Below, one piece after another: positions 25,209 to 33,878 of a DNA stretch of 64,000 nucleotides. Source of the DNA: Rhodocytophaga rosea (GTDB lineage: Bacteria > Bacteroidota > Bacteroidia > Cytophagales > 172606-1). The stretch spans positions 682,001 to 746,000 of the forward strand of contig NZ_CP048222.1 in NCBI RefSeq assembly GCF_010119975.1, written 5' to 3'. Both the position numbers and the translations under genes were made by a program. Each line of letters opens with the position of its first letter. Position 1 is the stretch's first letter. A model generated the notes under the pieces. The model saw only the letters and a list, made by a program, of their open reading frames with translations, did no database searches and was not told where the DNA came from.

Positions 25209-25691
25209 ATGACTACCACCAAATCCTACTTTCAGTCGAAGAAAATACATTCGTTGACAGCGATTGGATACTGGCATAGCATCTTTGAACCGGAATTTCC
25301 TGACCCTGCCTGGTTTAGGGATGAGGAATGGAATGTAGCAGAAAAACAGATGGTAATTACACATTTACTACAGAGCCACCCATTGGCCGACTGGACCGGA
25401 CAAAGCTGGTGCCGATTCCGCTGTGCAGAAACACAACTGGGTTCTAAAGATTTGACAGATGGAACTTATATTTTTCCGGAGGGGCTCGTTCACTACCTGC
25501 AAAATCATCATATCCGGTTGCCGGAAAAATTTATTCAGCATGTACAACAGTACAAGCATATTCAAATCAACTTTGGCCTCGAACAGTGTGTCATCGAATT
25601 CAACTGGTGGACCAATCAAAAAGGATGGAACAGAAATCAGCAAAGTTTTTTAGCTCCCAATGACGAACTGATCGAAAATTATAAGCATTAA
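25209..25691 (+). CDS. conserved-looking protein of unknown function
   Basis: A 160-residue soluble protein I cannot place firmly. It is rich in Trp and aromatic residues (WHSIFEPEFPDPAWF, ADWTGQSWCRFRC, EFNWWTNQKGWNR) and has two cysteines in SWCRFRC followed by the phrase LTDGTYIFPEGLVHYLQNH, a layout I associate with uncharacterised bacterial proteins of similar length. There is no signal peptide or membrane segment. It starts 26 bases after the GT9 gene in the same direction, so co-transcription is likely, but a functional link is not shown. Confidence 0.7.
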   Translation: MTTTKSYFQSKKIHSLTAIGYWHSIFEPEFPDPAWFRDEEWNVAEKQMVITHLLQSHPLADWTGQSWCRFRCAETQLGSKDLTDGTYIFPEGLVHYLQNHHIRLPEKFIQHVQQYKHIQINFGLEQCVIEFNWWTNQKGWNRNQQSFLAPNDELIENYKH

Positions 25692-26023
25692 AATGGTTAA
25701 AAGAGCAATCAATCGGTGTCCATTCTCTCCATCTTTAACTCTTTAATAAAAGCCAAGTCAGCTTTTAAGAAGGGTATTCTACGTTTTGAACCTGCACCTT
25801 TACCCGCTCTTTAGTGTTTAAATATGATACCCAAGGCAAGCTTTGAAGAAGATTATCATAAATAAACAGAGTATAATTTTTTTGTAAGTATAACCCTTTA
25901 CCATTTCTCCCGTAGAAGTAGGTGTTTTGATGAAAGTTATTTTCATCTATTCCCACGTAAAAAGACGTGTTATACATGTTATATACATTTTTTAACAGTA
26001 AACTACTAATCATTAGAACCATT
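25692..26023. other. intergenic region, 332 bases
   Basis: No supported gene. An 85-codon open frame exists on the minus strand but has no signal, domain or sensible neighbour. The region presumably holds the promoter of the following lipoprotein gene; no clear consensus pair is seen. Confidence 0.5.
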
Positions 26024-26605
26024 ATGAAACTAATTAAGAATGCTTTACATCAAATAGCAGCTCTTGCCATAGCCGCCGTTTTTGTATTAGGTATGGATTC
26101 CTGCGCTTCAAATAAAAACACTACTGCCGATGACCAGAGTGTAAAAGAAACTGTTAAGGATGCCGATAAAGAAATCTCGGAAAATATCCAGAATACAGCC
26201 GATAAGGTAGCAGGTAAAGTTGATGAAGGAGCAAAAGAAGCAAGAGATGAAGCCGATGAACTGAGCAAAGAAGCCAAGGAGGAGGCTAACGACATGAAGG
26301 CTGAAACCAACCAGGAGCGTGATGAATTTGTTGCTAAAATCCGCAAAGACCGTGAGGAACTGGGTACCAAGCTAGATCGCCTGCAATCAAAAATTGATGA
26401 GAAAGGTGACCAGGCTAAAGCTAAATACAAAGACCGCATCCAGGATATTAAAGATCAGCAGGATAAGCTTGACAACAAACTGGAAGAAGTAGGCAATGCT
26501 ACGGGAGATGCCTGGAAAGACATGAAGAAAGACATCGAAGATACTGCTTCTAAGGTAAATGATTCGTTCAAAGCTATGAGTGATGAATTAGATAAGGATA
26601 ATTAA
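26024..26605 (+). CDS. coiled-coil lipoprotein, YtxH/LEA-like
   Basis: About 193 residues from the ATG at 26024 (MKLIKNALHQIAALAI), chosen because it begins a lipoprotein signal with the lipobox cysteine in LGMDSCASN. The mature protein is almost wholly charged and helical: long runs of Lys, Asp, Glu and Ala (for example KVDEGAKEARDEADEL) with heptad-like spacing, as in YtxH, apolipoprotein-like and LEA-type stress proteins. It should be anchored in the outer or inner membrane and extend as a coiled coil. A stress or envelope-spacing role is plausible but inferred. A strong terminator follows at 26661, so it is monocistronic. Confidence 0.8.
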   Translation: MKLIKNALHQIAALAIAAVFVLGMDSCASNKNTTADDQSVKETVKDADKEISENIQNTADKVAGKVDEGAKEARDEADELSKEAKEEANDMKAETNQERDEFVAKIRKDREELGTKLDRLQSKIDEKGDQAKAKYKDRIQDIKDQQDKLDNKLEEVGNATGDAWKDMKKDIEDTASKVNDSFKAMSDELDKDN

Positions 26606-26660
26606 TGATTAATCTTGTGCCGGTAGAATATAGTTCGATGGCCGAGATTACTCATAAATT

Positions 26661-26690
26661 AAAAGGGTGCTGTTTGCAGCACCCTTTTTG
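26661..26690 (+). terminator. intrinsic terminator after the coiled-coil lipoprotein gene
   Basis: AAAAGGGTGCTG (26661-26672), loop TTTG, CAGCACCCTTTT (26677-26688) and a following T-run: a textbook rho-independent terminator. Confidence 0.92.
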
Positions 26691-27011
26691 TATTTTTAGC
26701 TAGACTGTGAAAAACAAGGTTAGGATTAACAATTCGAAAATTGAACTATAAACTTGTCAACCTCTGAATACAAAAGCACAAATTGACATATAAGAAAACT
26801 CAAAATTCCTAAGTACGCAAAGATCAAAAATGTAGCAGTTGCCTGTCGACATTATAGCATCTTGAGAGAAACCTTCTATCACTGAAAAAGTGCTTATAAA
26901 AAAGATGGAGAGAAAGCTTTAATCTAATAGCAAGCCATGCCGAAAGAATCCCTGAATGAACAACCAGTTAAAACTTTAATACTTAATATCACCACATTAG
27001 GCCCTATTATT
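26691..27011. other. intergenic region, no gene seen
   Basis: A 321-base AT-rich gap between the lipoprotein terminator and the convergent sulfatase gene. Nothing recognisable. Confidence 0.5.
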
Positions 27012-28466
27012 TTACCGGTTTTCATCTATTACACCTGCTTGTCTCCGGTTATTTCCAGGACGGTTCTGTAAATCATCTCCCAGATCCTGCCGGGCTTCTT
27101 CCGCCAGTTTTTCTAACTCGGCAACAATACCTGGGTTCTGCTCTCGCACATCATACCGTTCACCGGGGTCTCTGCGTAAATTGTATAATGCTGTAGGAAA
27201 CGAAAAGTTTTCAGTAAGCGGCCCTGGTTGTCCATCTTTTCCTGGCAAAAGCCCTTCATAGGTCCGTCCGGGATGGGCAAAAACCAGCTTCCAGTCTCCT
27301 TTCCGCACCGCTTCCAGGCTGTTGCGGCGATAATAATACAGAAAATTTTCCCGTGGGTTTACCTGTTCATTCCCTTTCAATAAATCTACCCATTCAATGC
27401 CATCAATTTTGTTTTTAGGCAGACCAGCACCACAAAGCTTTACAACCGTTGGCAAAATATCCATTGTTGTTAATAATTTATTACAAACCCGGCCGGCAGT
27501 TACTACACCTGGCCACCGGATAATACAAGGTACCCGATGCCCACCCTCAAACGAAGTTCCTTTCCCTTCTCGGAAGCCACCCGACGAACCAGCATGATCG
27601 CCATAGTTCAGCCAGGGGCCATTGTCACTGGTAAAAATTACGAGTGTATTTTTATCAAGTCCCTGTTTTTTGAGTTCCTGTAAAACCTGCCCAACAGACC
27701 AGTCTAGCTCTGTTAGGACATCTGCAAATAAACCCTGTTTGCTTTTTCCACGAAAAGGAGTTGAAGCCGCTAAGGGTACATGCGGCATGGGATAAGGTAA
27801 ATATAGAAAGAAGGGCTTTTTCTTATGCTTCCGGATAAAAGATAATGCCCTTTCTGTAATAGCAGACGTAATTTCGCCAGCATCTTCCAGCGTCTTGATC
27901 TCTTTGGTACGCTGGCTGCCCTCTATCCAGAATAAGGGTGGGTAGTTAGCCTGTGCCTGATTGGGATGTAAAGGCCACATATCGTGTGAGTAAGGCACAC
28001 CGAAATATTCATCAAAGCCATGCTGTAAGGGTAAAAATGTGGAGTCGTCTCCTAAATGCCATTTTCCAAAAATACCAGTTGCATATCCTCTGGCTTTTAA
28101 AAGTTCAGCCAATGTTTCTTCCTGCAGATTCAGACCAATACGTGAATTGGGTCCGAGTGCCCCTGACATACCAACCCGGTTCGGATAACAGCCGGTCAGA
28201 ATAGCAGCCCGTGAAGCACTACATACTGCCTGTGCCGCAAGAAAATTAGTAAAACGAGTTCCTTCAACTGCCATCTGATCCAAATGAGGTGTACGGTAAG
28301 ACATAGCTCCATAGGAAGAAAGGTCGCCATAGCCCAGATCATCAATAAAGAACAAAACAACATTTGGTCTGGAATCTGCTTGTTTAGAAATGTATGCTCC
28401 AGTAAACAGACAGGTTAATACAACACAACCCGCAATCAGGATAGAATAGAGATGCCTGCCAAGCAT
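27012..28466 (-). CDS. arylsulfatase A-type sulfatase, membrane-anchored or exported
   Basis: A 484-residue sulfatase (alkaline phosphatase superfamily). An N-terminal hydrophobic segment (LYSILIAGCVVLTCLFTGAYI) targets it for export. The metal site opens with NVVLFFIDDLGYGD, and the formylglycine motif is CSASR in AVCSASRAAILTG, where Cys is converted by a sulfatase-maturing enzyme; Ala takes the place of the more common Pro in CxPxR. GKWHLG, PHVPL and TSDNGPW complete the active site. The length is normal for the family. It probably removes sulfate from a polysaccharide or glycolipid. No other carbohydrate genes flank it and no maturase lies in the window. Confidence 0.92.
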   Translation of the reverse strand: MLGRHLYSILIAGCVVLTCLFTGAYISKQADSRPNVVLFFIDDLGYGDLSSYGAMSYRTPHLDQMAVEGTRFTNFLAAQAVCSASRAAILTGCYPNRVGMSGALGPNSRIGLNLQEETLAELLKARGYATGIFGKWHLGDDSTFLPLQHGFDEYFGVPYSHDMWPLHPNQAQANYPPLFWIEGSQRTKEIKTLEDAGEITSAITERALSFIRKHKKKPFFLYLPYPMPHVPLAASTPFRGKSKQGLFADVLTELDWSVGQVLQELKKQGLDKNTLVIFTSDNGPWLNYGDHAGSSGGFREGKGTSFEGGHRVPCIIRWPGVVTAGRVCNKLLTTMDILPTVVKLCGAGLPKNKIDGIEWVDLLKGNEQVNPRENFLYYYRRNSLEAVRKGDWKLVFAHPGRTYEGLLPGKDGQPGPLTENFSFPTALYNLRRDPGERYDVREQNPGIVAELEKLAEEARQDLGDDLQNRPGNNRRQAGVIDENR

Positions 28467-28781
28467 AAATCACTACATTGAATATGTAAAAAGATCAGAA
28501 ACGCTGCCGGAGCTTATAAAAAATGAACAGCTTAATAAACTGCTAACAATATAAGTGATTGAAAGATAATTTCTGAATCTGGCTTATTAGAATTGTATAG
28601 GCCAGTATTTCAAAAATACATTACCTATATAGCATGGGTAGTGGCAATAACCGGCTTATGAAGTTTGGTATGAATAAGTAATGGTTGGGATTAAAAACCT
28701 TAATGCAGTTGCCGGGCAGAAAAACTATCTATGCCTGCCTACCAACAGCAGCTATGTCAATTCAGAACGCTTATTGTAACC
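28467..28781. other. intergenic region, no gene seen
   Basis: A 315-base gap between two minus-strand genes. I see no hairpin terminator, promoter consensus or RNA gene. Confidence 0.5.
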
Positions 28782-28970
28782 CTAAGAATTCTGGTTGCCT
28801 ACACTTTTCAATAATCCGATACCAGATGTAAAAAATACAAATCCCAGAATGGCAAAAATCCAGGGGCTTTGGTTTGTCAGGTTTTTGCTGAATATGCCAA
28901 ACACACCAATAATTAACCCGGCAATACCAATTACAATCAAAATAATTCCCACAATGCTTTTAGGTCCCAT
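28782..28970 (-). CDS. small two-helix membrane protein (DUF3185-like)
   Basis: A 62-residue protein with two hydrophobic helices: IVGIILIVIGIAGLIIGVFGIF and WIFAILGFVFFTSGIGLL, joined by a short polar loop (SKNLTNQSP). The GPKSIVGIILIVIGI opening and the size suit the DUF3185-type family of small inner-membrane proteins, but this match is from memory of the pattern only. The function is unknown. It is next to the first IS5-family insertion (its start is about 175 bases from the left end of that element), so its promoter region seems not to be interrupted. Confidence 0.6.
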   Translation of the reverse strand: MGPKSIVGIILIVIGIAGLIIGVFGIFSKNLTNQSPWIFAILGFVFFTSGIGLLKSVGNQNS

Positions 28971-29145
28971 ATGCGTACTGGATGTAATTGTTTAATAATT
29001 TCAGGCATATACGAACCTGCAAGCTAAAAAGTTGATACAGCAGATTTAAACAAGAATAGATACGTAGCATAATAATTACCTCATCTGATTTATTAAAAAG
29101 ACAACCAGGAGCTGATCACTAGCACTGGTAAAAACAATAAACTAA

Positions 29146-30009
29146 GAGAACGTTTTGAAATATTATACTGGTTTTCTTTTAAGCAGTGTGTCAATAAAGG
29201 CTAATTGTAGCATAGCTTCCGAACTTTCTGTGCTTTTCTCAAAGTCACGGCTCAATCTACGCTTAAAATTGAGCCATCCGTAACTGCGTTCTACCACCCA
29301 ACGGCCTCCTGCCGGCACAAAGCCCTTTACGCTTTCAGGCTTTTGTACAATTTCTACCTTCCATCCATAGTCTCTTTCTATCTCTTCTACAAAGGTATCT
29401 TTGTAGCCATTATCTGCTTTTAGTGTATGTAGGCGGCAAGACTTACCCTTCAGCTTAGCTGCTAACTCATAACCGGCTGTAGTGTCTGACACATGGGCGG
29501 CTGTTACATGCACAGCCCAAGGAATACCTAAACAATCCACTGCTAGATGTCTTTTTCTGCCATTCACCTTTTTGTTGCCATCTATGCCCTTGTCTTGGGA
29601 AGTAAACTGTACAATCTTTACACTTTGACTATCAATAGCTAACACGCTTGGCAAGGCTTGTCGGCCTGCTTTTTTTCTTTCTCTGATTGCTAAAAAAGCC
29701 AACAGCTCTTCGATGATGCCTCGCTTCTTCCACTGCCTGTAATGGTAATAAATGGTTTGCCAGGGTGGGTATTTACTTTCCATGTTGCGCCATTGACTAC
29801 CTGTAGTAAGTAGCCATAGAATAGCATTAAGAATAACACGTTTGTCATGTTTGATTTTTCTTAGGTTATCTACTACTTCCTTGATAATTTCCCACTCACA
29901 ATCAGTGAGTTCGAAGAATCTTTCTTGCATAAAACTTTTTGGTTGGACACCACAAGTTTACTCACTGATTCTTTCTTTTACCCTATTTCTATCCTTTCAA
30001 AACATTCTC
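29146..30009 (-). mobile_element. IS5-family insertion sequence, copy 1 (864 bp)
   Basis: The ends were found by comparing this copy with the identical one at 44701-45564. Terminal inverted repeats are 15 bp with one mismatch: GAGAACGTTTTGAAA at the left and the complement of TTTCAAAACATTCTC at the right. The flanks are TAA on the left and TTA on the right, so the expected 3-bp TNA target duplication is imperfect here. The element carries one transposase gene and no cargo. Confidence 0.93.
29163..29930 (-). CDS. IS5-family DDE transposase, copy 1
   Basis: A 255-residue transposase, intact. The N-terminal part (residues 1-85) is the DUF4096-type helix-turn-helix region (LTDCEWEIIKEVV, WLLTTGSQWRNM). 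The DDE catalytic core follows: first Asp in LAIDSQSVK, second Asp in LKADNGYKD, and Glu in WVVERSYGWLNFKRRL. The size and motif spacing suit the IS1031 group of IS5. The protein is identical to the second copy at 44718-45485, which indicates recent movement or gene conversion. There is no frameshift, so it may be active. Confidence 0.95.
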   Translation of the reverse strand: MQERFFELTDCEWEIIKEVVDNLRKIKHDKRVILNAILWLLTTGSQWRNMESKYPPWQTIYYHYRQWKKRGIIEELLAFLAIRERKKAGRQALPSVLAIDSQSVKIVQFTSQDKGIDGNKKVNGRKRHLAVDCLGIPWAVHVTAAHVSDTTAGYELAAKLKGKSCRLHTLKADNGYKDTFVEEIERDYGWKVEIVQKPESVKGFVPAGGRWVVERSYGWLNFKRRLSRDFEKSTESSEAMLQLAFIDTLLKRKPV

Positions 30010-30056
30010 TTAAATACCAGGCTGATCAGGATAAACTTATATCTACTAACGCAAGA

Positions 30057-30671
30057 TTATTTTGCAAAGGTGAGCGGAACAGCAATACGGGTGGTATCCC
30101 AAAGCAGTTCCATATCAACACCTGTTCTGGTTTCTTCAAACTCGATGGTGAAGGCTTCATACTGGTACTCTGGCTTGGTTACAGGCACATCTAGAGAAAA
30201 CAGATCTTTCTCTTTTTCGTATTTATAAGCTCCCCATTGTCCTAAATCTGAATTGATAATAACAGTCCATTTATCGCGGTTAGGAATAGTAAACAGCGTA
30301 TAGGTTCCAGCTTTTAAGGATTTTCCGGCAATTTTTACATCTTTGGTAAAAGTAATTTCGGTAGCTTCATTAGCACCTGTCCGCCAAACTTTTCCGTAGG
30401 GTTCCAGTTCACCAAAAATCACTCTTCCTCTTTTAGAAGGCTGGCCATATACAGCTTTTATATACATTGCATTTGACTGGTATTTGGCGATAGCCATTGG
30501 ACTTTTCCGTAACTGGGGCACAATCACTGAATCCTGAGTAACTGCGGCAACCGCAGATGATTCTTTATTGATTTTATTAATAGTAGTAGAATCTTTGGTA
30601 CTCTGCTGGGCAAAAGCTGACTGACACAGTACACAACTAACGAAAGTTACAAGTAATGCAATTTTTTTCAT
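30057..30671 (-). CDS. DUF2911 exported protein
   Basis: A 204-residue protein with a signal peptide (to QSAFAQ) and a single DUF2911 domain (about residues 50-204). The domain is recognised by YIKAVYGQPSKRGRVIFG, LEPYGKVWRTGANEATEI, LKAGTYTLFTIP and WTVIINSDLGQWG. DUF2911 proteins are common periplasmic proteins of Bacteroidota with a beta-sandwich fold and no established function. The stop lies 48 bases from the right end of IS copy 1, so the insertion landed just behind the gene and did not break it. A good promoter is seen upstream. Confidence 0.92.
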   Translation of the reverse strand: MKKIALLVTFVSCVLCQSAFAQQSTKDSTTINKINKESSAVAAVTQDSVIVPQLRKSPMAIAKYQSNAMYIKAVYGQPSKRGRVIFGELEPYGKVWRTGANEATEITFTKDVKIAGKSLKAGTYTLFTIPNRDKWTVIINSDLGQWGAYKYEKEKDLFSLDVPVTKPEYQYEAFTIEFEETRTGVDMELLWDTTRIAVPLTFAK

Positions 30672-30730
30672 CTCAAATATTCAATTAAGTTTACCAGGAT
30701 TTGCTCAAAAAGACTTGATTTAATTTTATT

Positions 30731-30765
30731 CAAAGTTATATAATATTTCTATGTCCGGCATCAAA
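30731..30765 (-). promoter_or_regulatory. Bacteroidota-type promoter of the DUF2911 gene
   Basis: On the minus strand, TTTG (30762-30765) is followed after 23 bases by TAACTTTG (30731-30738), a perfect match to TAnnTTTG. The start codon follows about 60 bases later. Confidence 0.6.
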
Positions 30766-30910
30766 TTAATGAAGTCTCTTATAAAAAGCATAACATTATT
30801 ACAGAGTAGCCATTATCAGTGATTATTGGCACAGACTCAAGATAAATAGCAGTACTACCCATTTTGTTCTGATTTTTTGTCATCTTTGATTATTATAAGT
30901 CTCAAAATTC

Positions 30911-31399
30911 ATGCAACGTCCTGATTTCGACGATATTTTTATGGAACTTGCGGTAAATCTTTCCAAGCGTTCTCATTGCATTAAAGCACACGTAGGTGCT
31001 GTACTTACCAAAGAAACCCGTATCATTTCTATTGGCTATAACGGACCGCCGGCCGGCACCCATAATTGCGACGAAGAATGGCCGCATACCGGATGTGCCA
31101 GAGATAGAAAAGGGAGTTGTTCGCTGGCCATTCATGCGGAGGAAAACGCTATTTTATATGCTGCTAAAAACGGCGCCACTGTAGAAGGTACCACCTTATA
31201 TGTAACACTTTCTCCTTGCCTGCCTTGCGCCAGAATTATTTTCAGTATGAAAATCGCCAAAGTAATCTATCTGCATTCTTATGCCGAATACAAAGGAATT
31301 GATGTAGACGAAGGGCTGGCTTTTCTGGAAAAATTTGGCGTGCAGGTACAGCAGTATACCGGAAAATTTGTTCAACCGTATCAGCCCATCACTACATGA
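30911..31399 (+). CDS. dCMP/cytidine deaminase family protein
   Basis: A 162-residue zinc-dependent deaminase of the deoxycytidylate deaminase type, which supplies dUMP for thymidylate synthesis. Zinc ligands and the catalytic Glu are seen in HAEENAI (His and Glu) and PCLPC (two Cys); the N-terminal FMELAVNLSKRSHC and GYNGPPAGTHNCDEEW are typical of dCMP deaminase (comEB/dcd type) rather than of cytidine deaminase. An allosteric dCTP site cannot be judged. The stop overlaps the start of the next gene by four bases (ATGA), indicating translational coupling to a DNA-repair glycosylase, a sensible pair for DNA uracil and base-damage control. Confidence 0.9.
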   Translation: MQRPDFDDIFMELAVNLSKRSHCIKAHVGAVLTKETRIISIGYNGPPAGTHNCDEEWPHTGCARDRKGSCSLAIHAEENAILYAAKNGATVEGTTLYVTLSPCLPCARIIFSMKIAKVIYLHSYAEYKGIDVDEGLAFLEKFGVQVQQYTGKFVQPYQPITT

Positions 31400-31998
31400 A
31401 TATTAACTGGCAGCATGATCCGGTAATGAACCGGCTGGCAGAAGTACTTCCTGTACCCACTTCTTACCAGCAACAGGATATTTATCTGGCCTTGCTCAGT
31501 TCCATTATTTCCCAGCAACTTTCTACAAAAGTGGCAAGAGTGATCCGGGAGCGCTTTTTAAGTTTATTTCCAGATAAGTATCCGCAGGCAGAGCTTGTAT
31601 TGAAACTTCAGATAGATGACTTAAAAAAGGTAGGATTGTCTACAGCCAAAGCAGGTTATGTGCAAAATATAGCCAGGTTTCATCTGGATTTTCCGCTTAG
31701 TTATGAACATCTGCAACCCTTACCAGATGAAGAACTTATTGCTTTGTTTACGCAAATTAAAGGCGTAGGTATCTGGACCGCACAAATGGTATTGATGTTT
31801 CCCATGAACCGGCCTGATGTATTTCCAGTAGATGATTTAGCCATTCAGCAACAGATGATTAAATTCTATCAGATACAGGAATCTGGAAAACAGCTACGTG
31901 AGCGATTGTTTACCATTGCCGAAAACTGGCGTCCTCACCGTACACTTGCTTGCCGCTACCTGTGGGATGCCAAAGATTTGGTTCCGCTGCAATCCTAA
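31396..31998 (+). CDS. HhH-GPD DNA glycosylase (AlkA/3-methyladenine type)
   Basis: A 200-residue base-excision glycosylase. The helix-hairpin-helix is IKGVGIWTAQMVLMF and the catalytic Asp is in FPVDDLAIQQ, at the usual distance after the hairpin. There is no C-terminal iron-sulphur cysteine cluster, which separates it from Nth and MutY and favours the AlkA/MAG type acting on alkylated purines. The length suits the compact bacterial type without an N-terminal domain. It is coupled to the dCMP deaminase gene by a four-base overlap. The substrate class is inferred. Confidence 0.9.
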   Translation: MNINWQHDPVMNRLAEVLPVPTSYQQQDIYLALLSSIISQQLSTKVARVIRERFLSLFPDKYPQAELVLKLQIDDLKKVGLSTAKAGYVQNIARFHLDFPLSYEHLQPLPDEELIALFTQIKGVGIWTAQMVLMFPMNRPDVFPVDDLAIQQQMIKFYQIQESGKQLRERLFTIAENWRPHRTLACRYLWDAKDLVPLQS

Positions 31999-32048
31999 AA
32001 TTCGTTTGTTTCTGCGTATGTTGCATATTCATTTTAAATGCTCATTGA

Positions 32049-33041
32049 TTGGTTCCACAAAGTATTCTGATAATTCAAACGGCTTTTATTGGCGATGTTA
32101 TTCTGGCAACCAGCCTGATTGAAAAACTGAGGCAATACTATCCGGAGGCTCAACTAGATTTTTTAGTCAGGAAAGGGAATGAAGGTGTGCTGCAGGATCA
32201 TCCGTATATGAGGAATATATTGATATGGAATAAGAAACAGGGAAAGTACAAAAGCCTGTATGACTTACTGCAATACATCCGCTCAGAACAATATGATGTA
32301 GTAGTGAACCTGCAACGTTTTGCCTCGATGGGTTTTCTCACTGCCCTTTCAGGTGCCAAACAGAAAATAGGTTTCGACAAAAATCCCTTTTCTTTCTTCT
32401 TTGATATACGTGTTCCACACCGGATTGGCGAAGGAAATCATGAAACAGAAAGAAACCAGGCATTACTTACGCATCTGACAGATACCATCGTTAAGAAACC
32501 CAGATTATATCCGGCAAAAGCTGATTACGAAGCGGTACTATCGTTGCAACATACGCCTTATATCTGCATCGCTCCTACTTCAGTATGGTTTACCAAGCAA
32601 TTTCCGCAGGAAAAATGGATTGAATTAATCAACCAGTTGCCAGAACACTATACCATCTATTTACTTGGCAGTCCGGCTGATCATCAGGCTTGTGAAGATA
32701 TTAAAACGGGGGCTAGTAAAAATACCGTAGTTAACCTGGCTGGTAAACTTTCGCTGCTACAATCTGCCGCTTTAATAGAAAAAGCCTTGATGAATTATGT
32801 AAATGATTCGGCACCCATGCATATGGCTTCGGCTATGAATGCACCTACGTGTGCGGTATACTGCTCTACCATCCCTGCCTTTGGCTTTGGCCCTTTATCA
32901 GGTCAAGCTTTTATTATAGAAAAACAAGAACCACTTTACTGTAGACCGTGTGGTTTGCATGGCTACAAAGCTTGTCCGGAAGGCCATTTCAAATGTGCGC
33001 ACGACATACAAATACCACGACTCACCAGATTGGTTAAGTAG
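32049..33041 (+). CDS. glycosyltransferase family 9 (heptosyltransferase II-like), TTG start
   Basis: A 330-residue GT9 protein. The N-terminal IIQTAFIGDVILATSLIEKL, the acceptor-domain YDVVVNLQRF, the donor-site APTSVWFTKQFPQEKW and the NDSAPMHMASAM motif mark the family. The C-terminus has the same cysteine layout as the other GT9 (CRPCGLHGYKAC and GHFKCAHD). A stop codon lies just before TTG at 32049 and the next in-frame ATG comes far inside the domain, so a TTG start is required. It follows the glycosylase gene by 50 bases and may be on the same transcript. It probably adds a core sugar to lipopolysaccharide. Confidence 0.9.
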   Translation: MVPQSILIIQTAFIGDVILATSLIEKLRQYYPEAQLDFLVRKGNEGVLQDHPYMRNILIWNKKQGKYKSLYDLLQYIRSEQYDVVVNLQRFASMGFLTALSGAKQKIGFDKNPFSFFFDIRVPHRIGEGNHETERNQALLTHLTDTIVKKPRLYPAKADYEAVLSLQHTPYICIAPTSVWFTKQFPQEKWIELINQLPEHYTIYLLGSPADHQACEDIKTGASKNTVVNLAGKLSLLQSAALIEKALMNYVNDSAPMHMASAMNAPTCAVYCSTIPAFGFGPLSGQAFIIEKQEPLYCRPCGLHGYKACPEGHFKCAHDIQIPRLTRLVK

Positions 33042-33126
33042 AAGCTAGTAAGTATTGAATAAATACCCAAAGTATTGAATGTAAATGATTTCTCTTCATA
33101 CTTTGTACTCATTACTAATACTAAAC

Positions 33127-33873
33127 TTACTTAAGTTGAAGGATTTCGCAGGACTTTTCGGCAGCTGCCTGTTCGGCTTTTTTCTTGCTGTAGCCACTTC
33201 CGGTAGTAAAAGGTTTCTCATCTATCACAATCTGGGCGATAAATTCCTTGTTATGCAGACTGCCTTTTTCCTCAATGATTTCAAAGCGTAGAGCTTTATT
33301 CTCCCGTTGTGCCCACTCAATAATGAGGCTTTTGAAATTTGAATTCGTCAGGATAATCTGGTCTAAATCGAAGTGAGGCCCGATTAGTCTCTTAATGATA
33401 AATTTTTTGCAGTACTTAAACCCCCGGTCTAAGTAAATAGCGCCTACCAAAGCTTCCAGTGCATCGCCATGCATGGATTTGTGCGTAAGAACAGTTTTCC
33501 GGCTGCCATCAAAAACAATCAGCTTATTTAATCCTATCTTACGGGCTAAGTTATTGAGTGATTCCCGGTTTACGATTCTGGAACGGATATCAGTCAGAAA
33601 GCCTTCTTCTTTATAAGGGAATTTTTTAAACAAAAAATCAGCAATAACTGCTCCCAGGATGGCATCTCCTAAATATTCTAAACGTTCATTAGATTCCCGG
33701 AAACCGGATTTAACAGATTCTTTGGAGGCAGAGGTATGTTGCAGGGCCAGCTTATACAAGCTCAGGTTTTTGGGCTTACTTCCAATCATCAGATGAAGGG
33801 CAGAAGTAAGCTTATTATCTTTGTCAGAATCCCTTTTGAATAATTTGGCAACAAAGCTGAAGATGGCTGGCAC
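33127..33873 (-). CDS. rnc: ribonuclease III
   Basis: A 248-residue RNase III, which cuts double-stranded RNA in rRNA maturation and mRNA control. The catalytic domain (about residues 25-150) contains the signature NERLEYLGDAILGAV with the metal-binding Glu and Asp, and GDALEALVGAIYLDRG with the second acidic set. A double-stranded RNA-binding domain (about 175-245) ends in GSGYSKKKAEQAAAEKSCEIL. It follows fabF by five bases, and acpP-fabF-rnc is a widely conserved gene order in Bacteroidota. The function is certain. Confidence 0.97.
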   Translation of the reverse strand: MPAIFSFVAKLFKRDSDKDNKLTSALHLMIGSKPKNLSLYKLALQHTSASKESVKSGFRESNERLEYLGDAILGAVIADFLFKKFPYKEEGFLTDIRSRIVNRESLNNLARKIGLNKLIVFDGSRKTVLTHKSMHGDALEALVGAIYLDRGFKYCKKFIIKRLIGPHFDLDQIILTNSNFKSLIIEWAQRENKALRFEIIEEKGSLHNKEFIAQIVIDEKPFTTGSGYSKKKAEQAAAEKSCEILQLK

Positions 33874-33878
33874 TGCTT

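Noticed and set aside
25765-26022. 85-codon open frame on the minus strand
   Set aside because: No signal, domain or ribosome-binding context, and it occupies the expected promoter region of the lipoprotein gene at 26024.
33045-33126. Repeated AGTATTGAAT motifs between GT9 and rnc
   Set aside because: Short, low-complexity direct repeats with no hairpin or promoter quality; likely chance or slippage.
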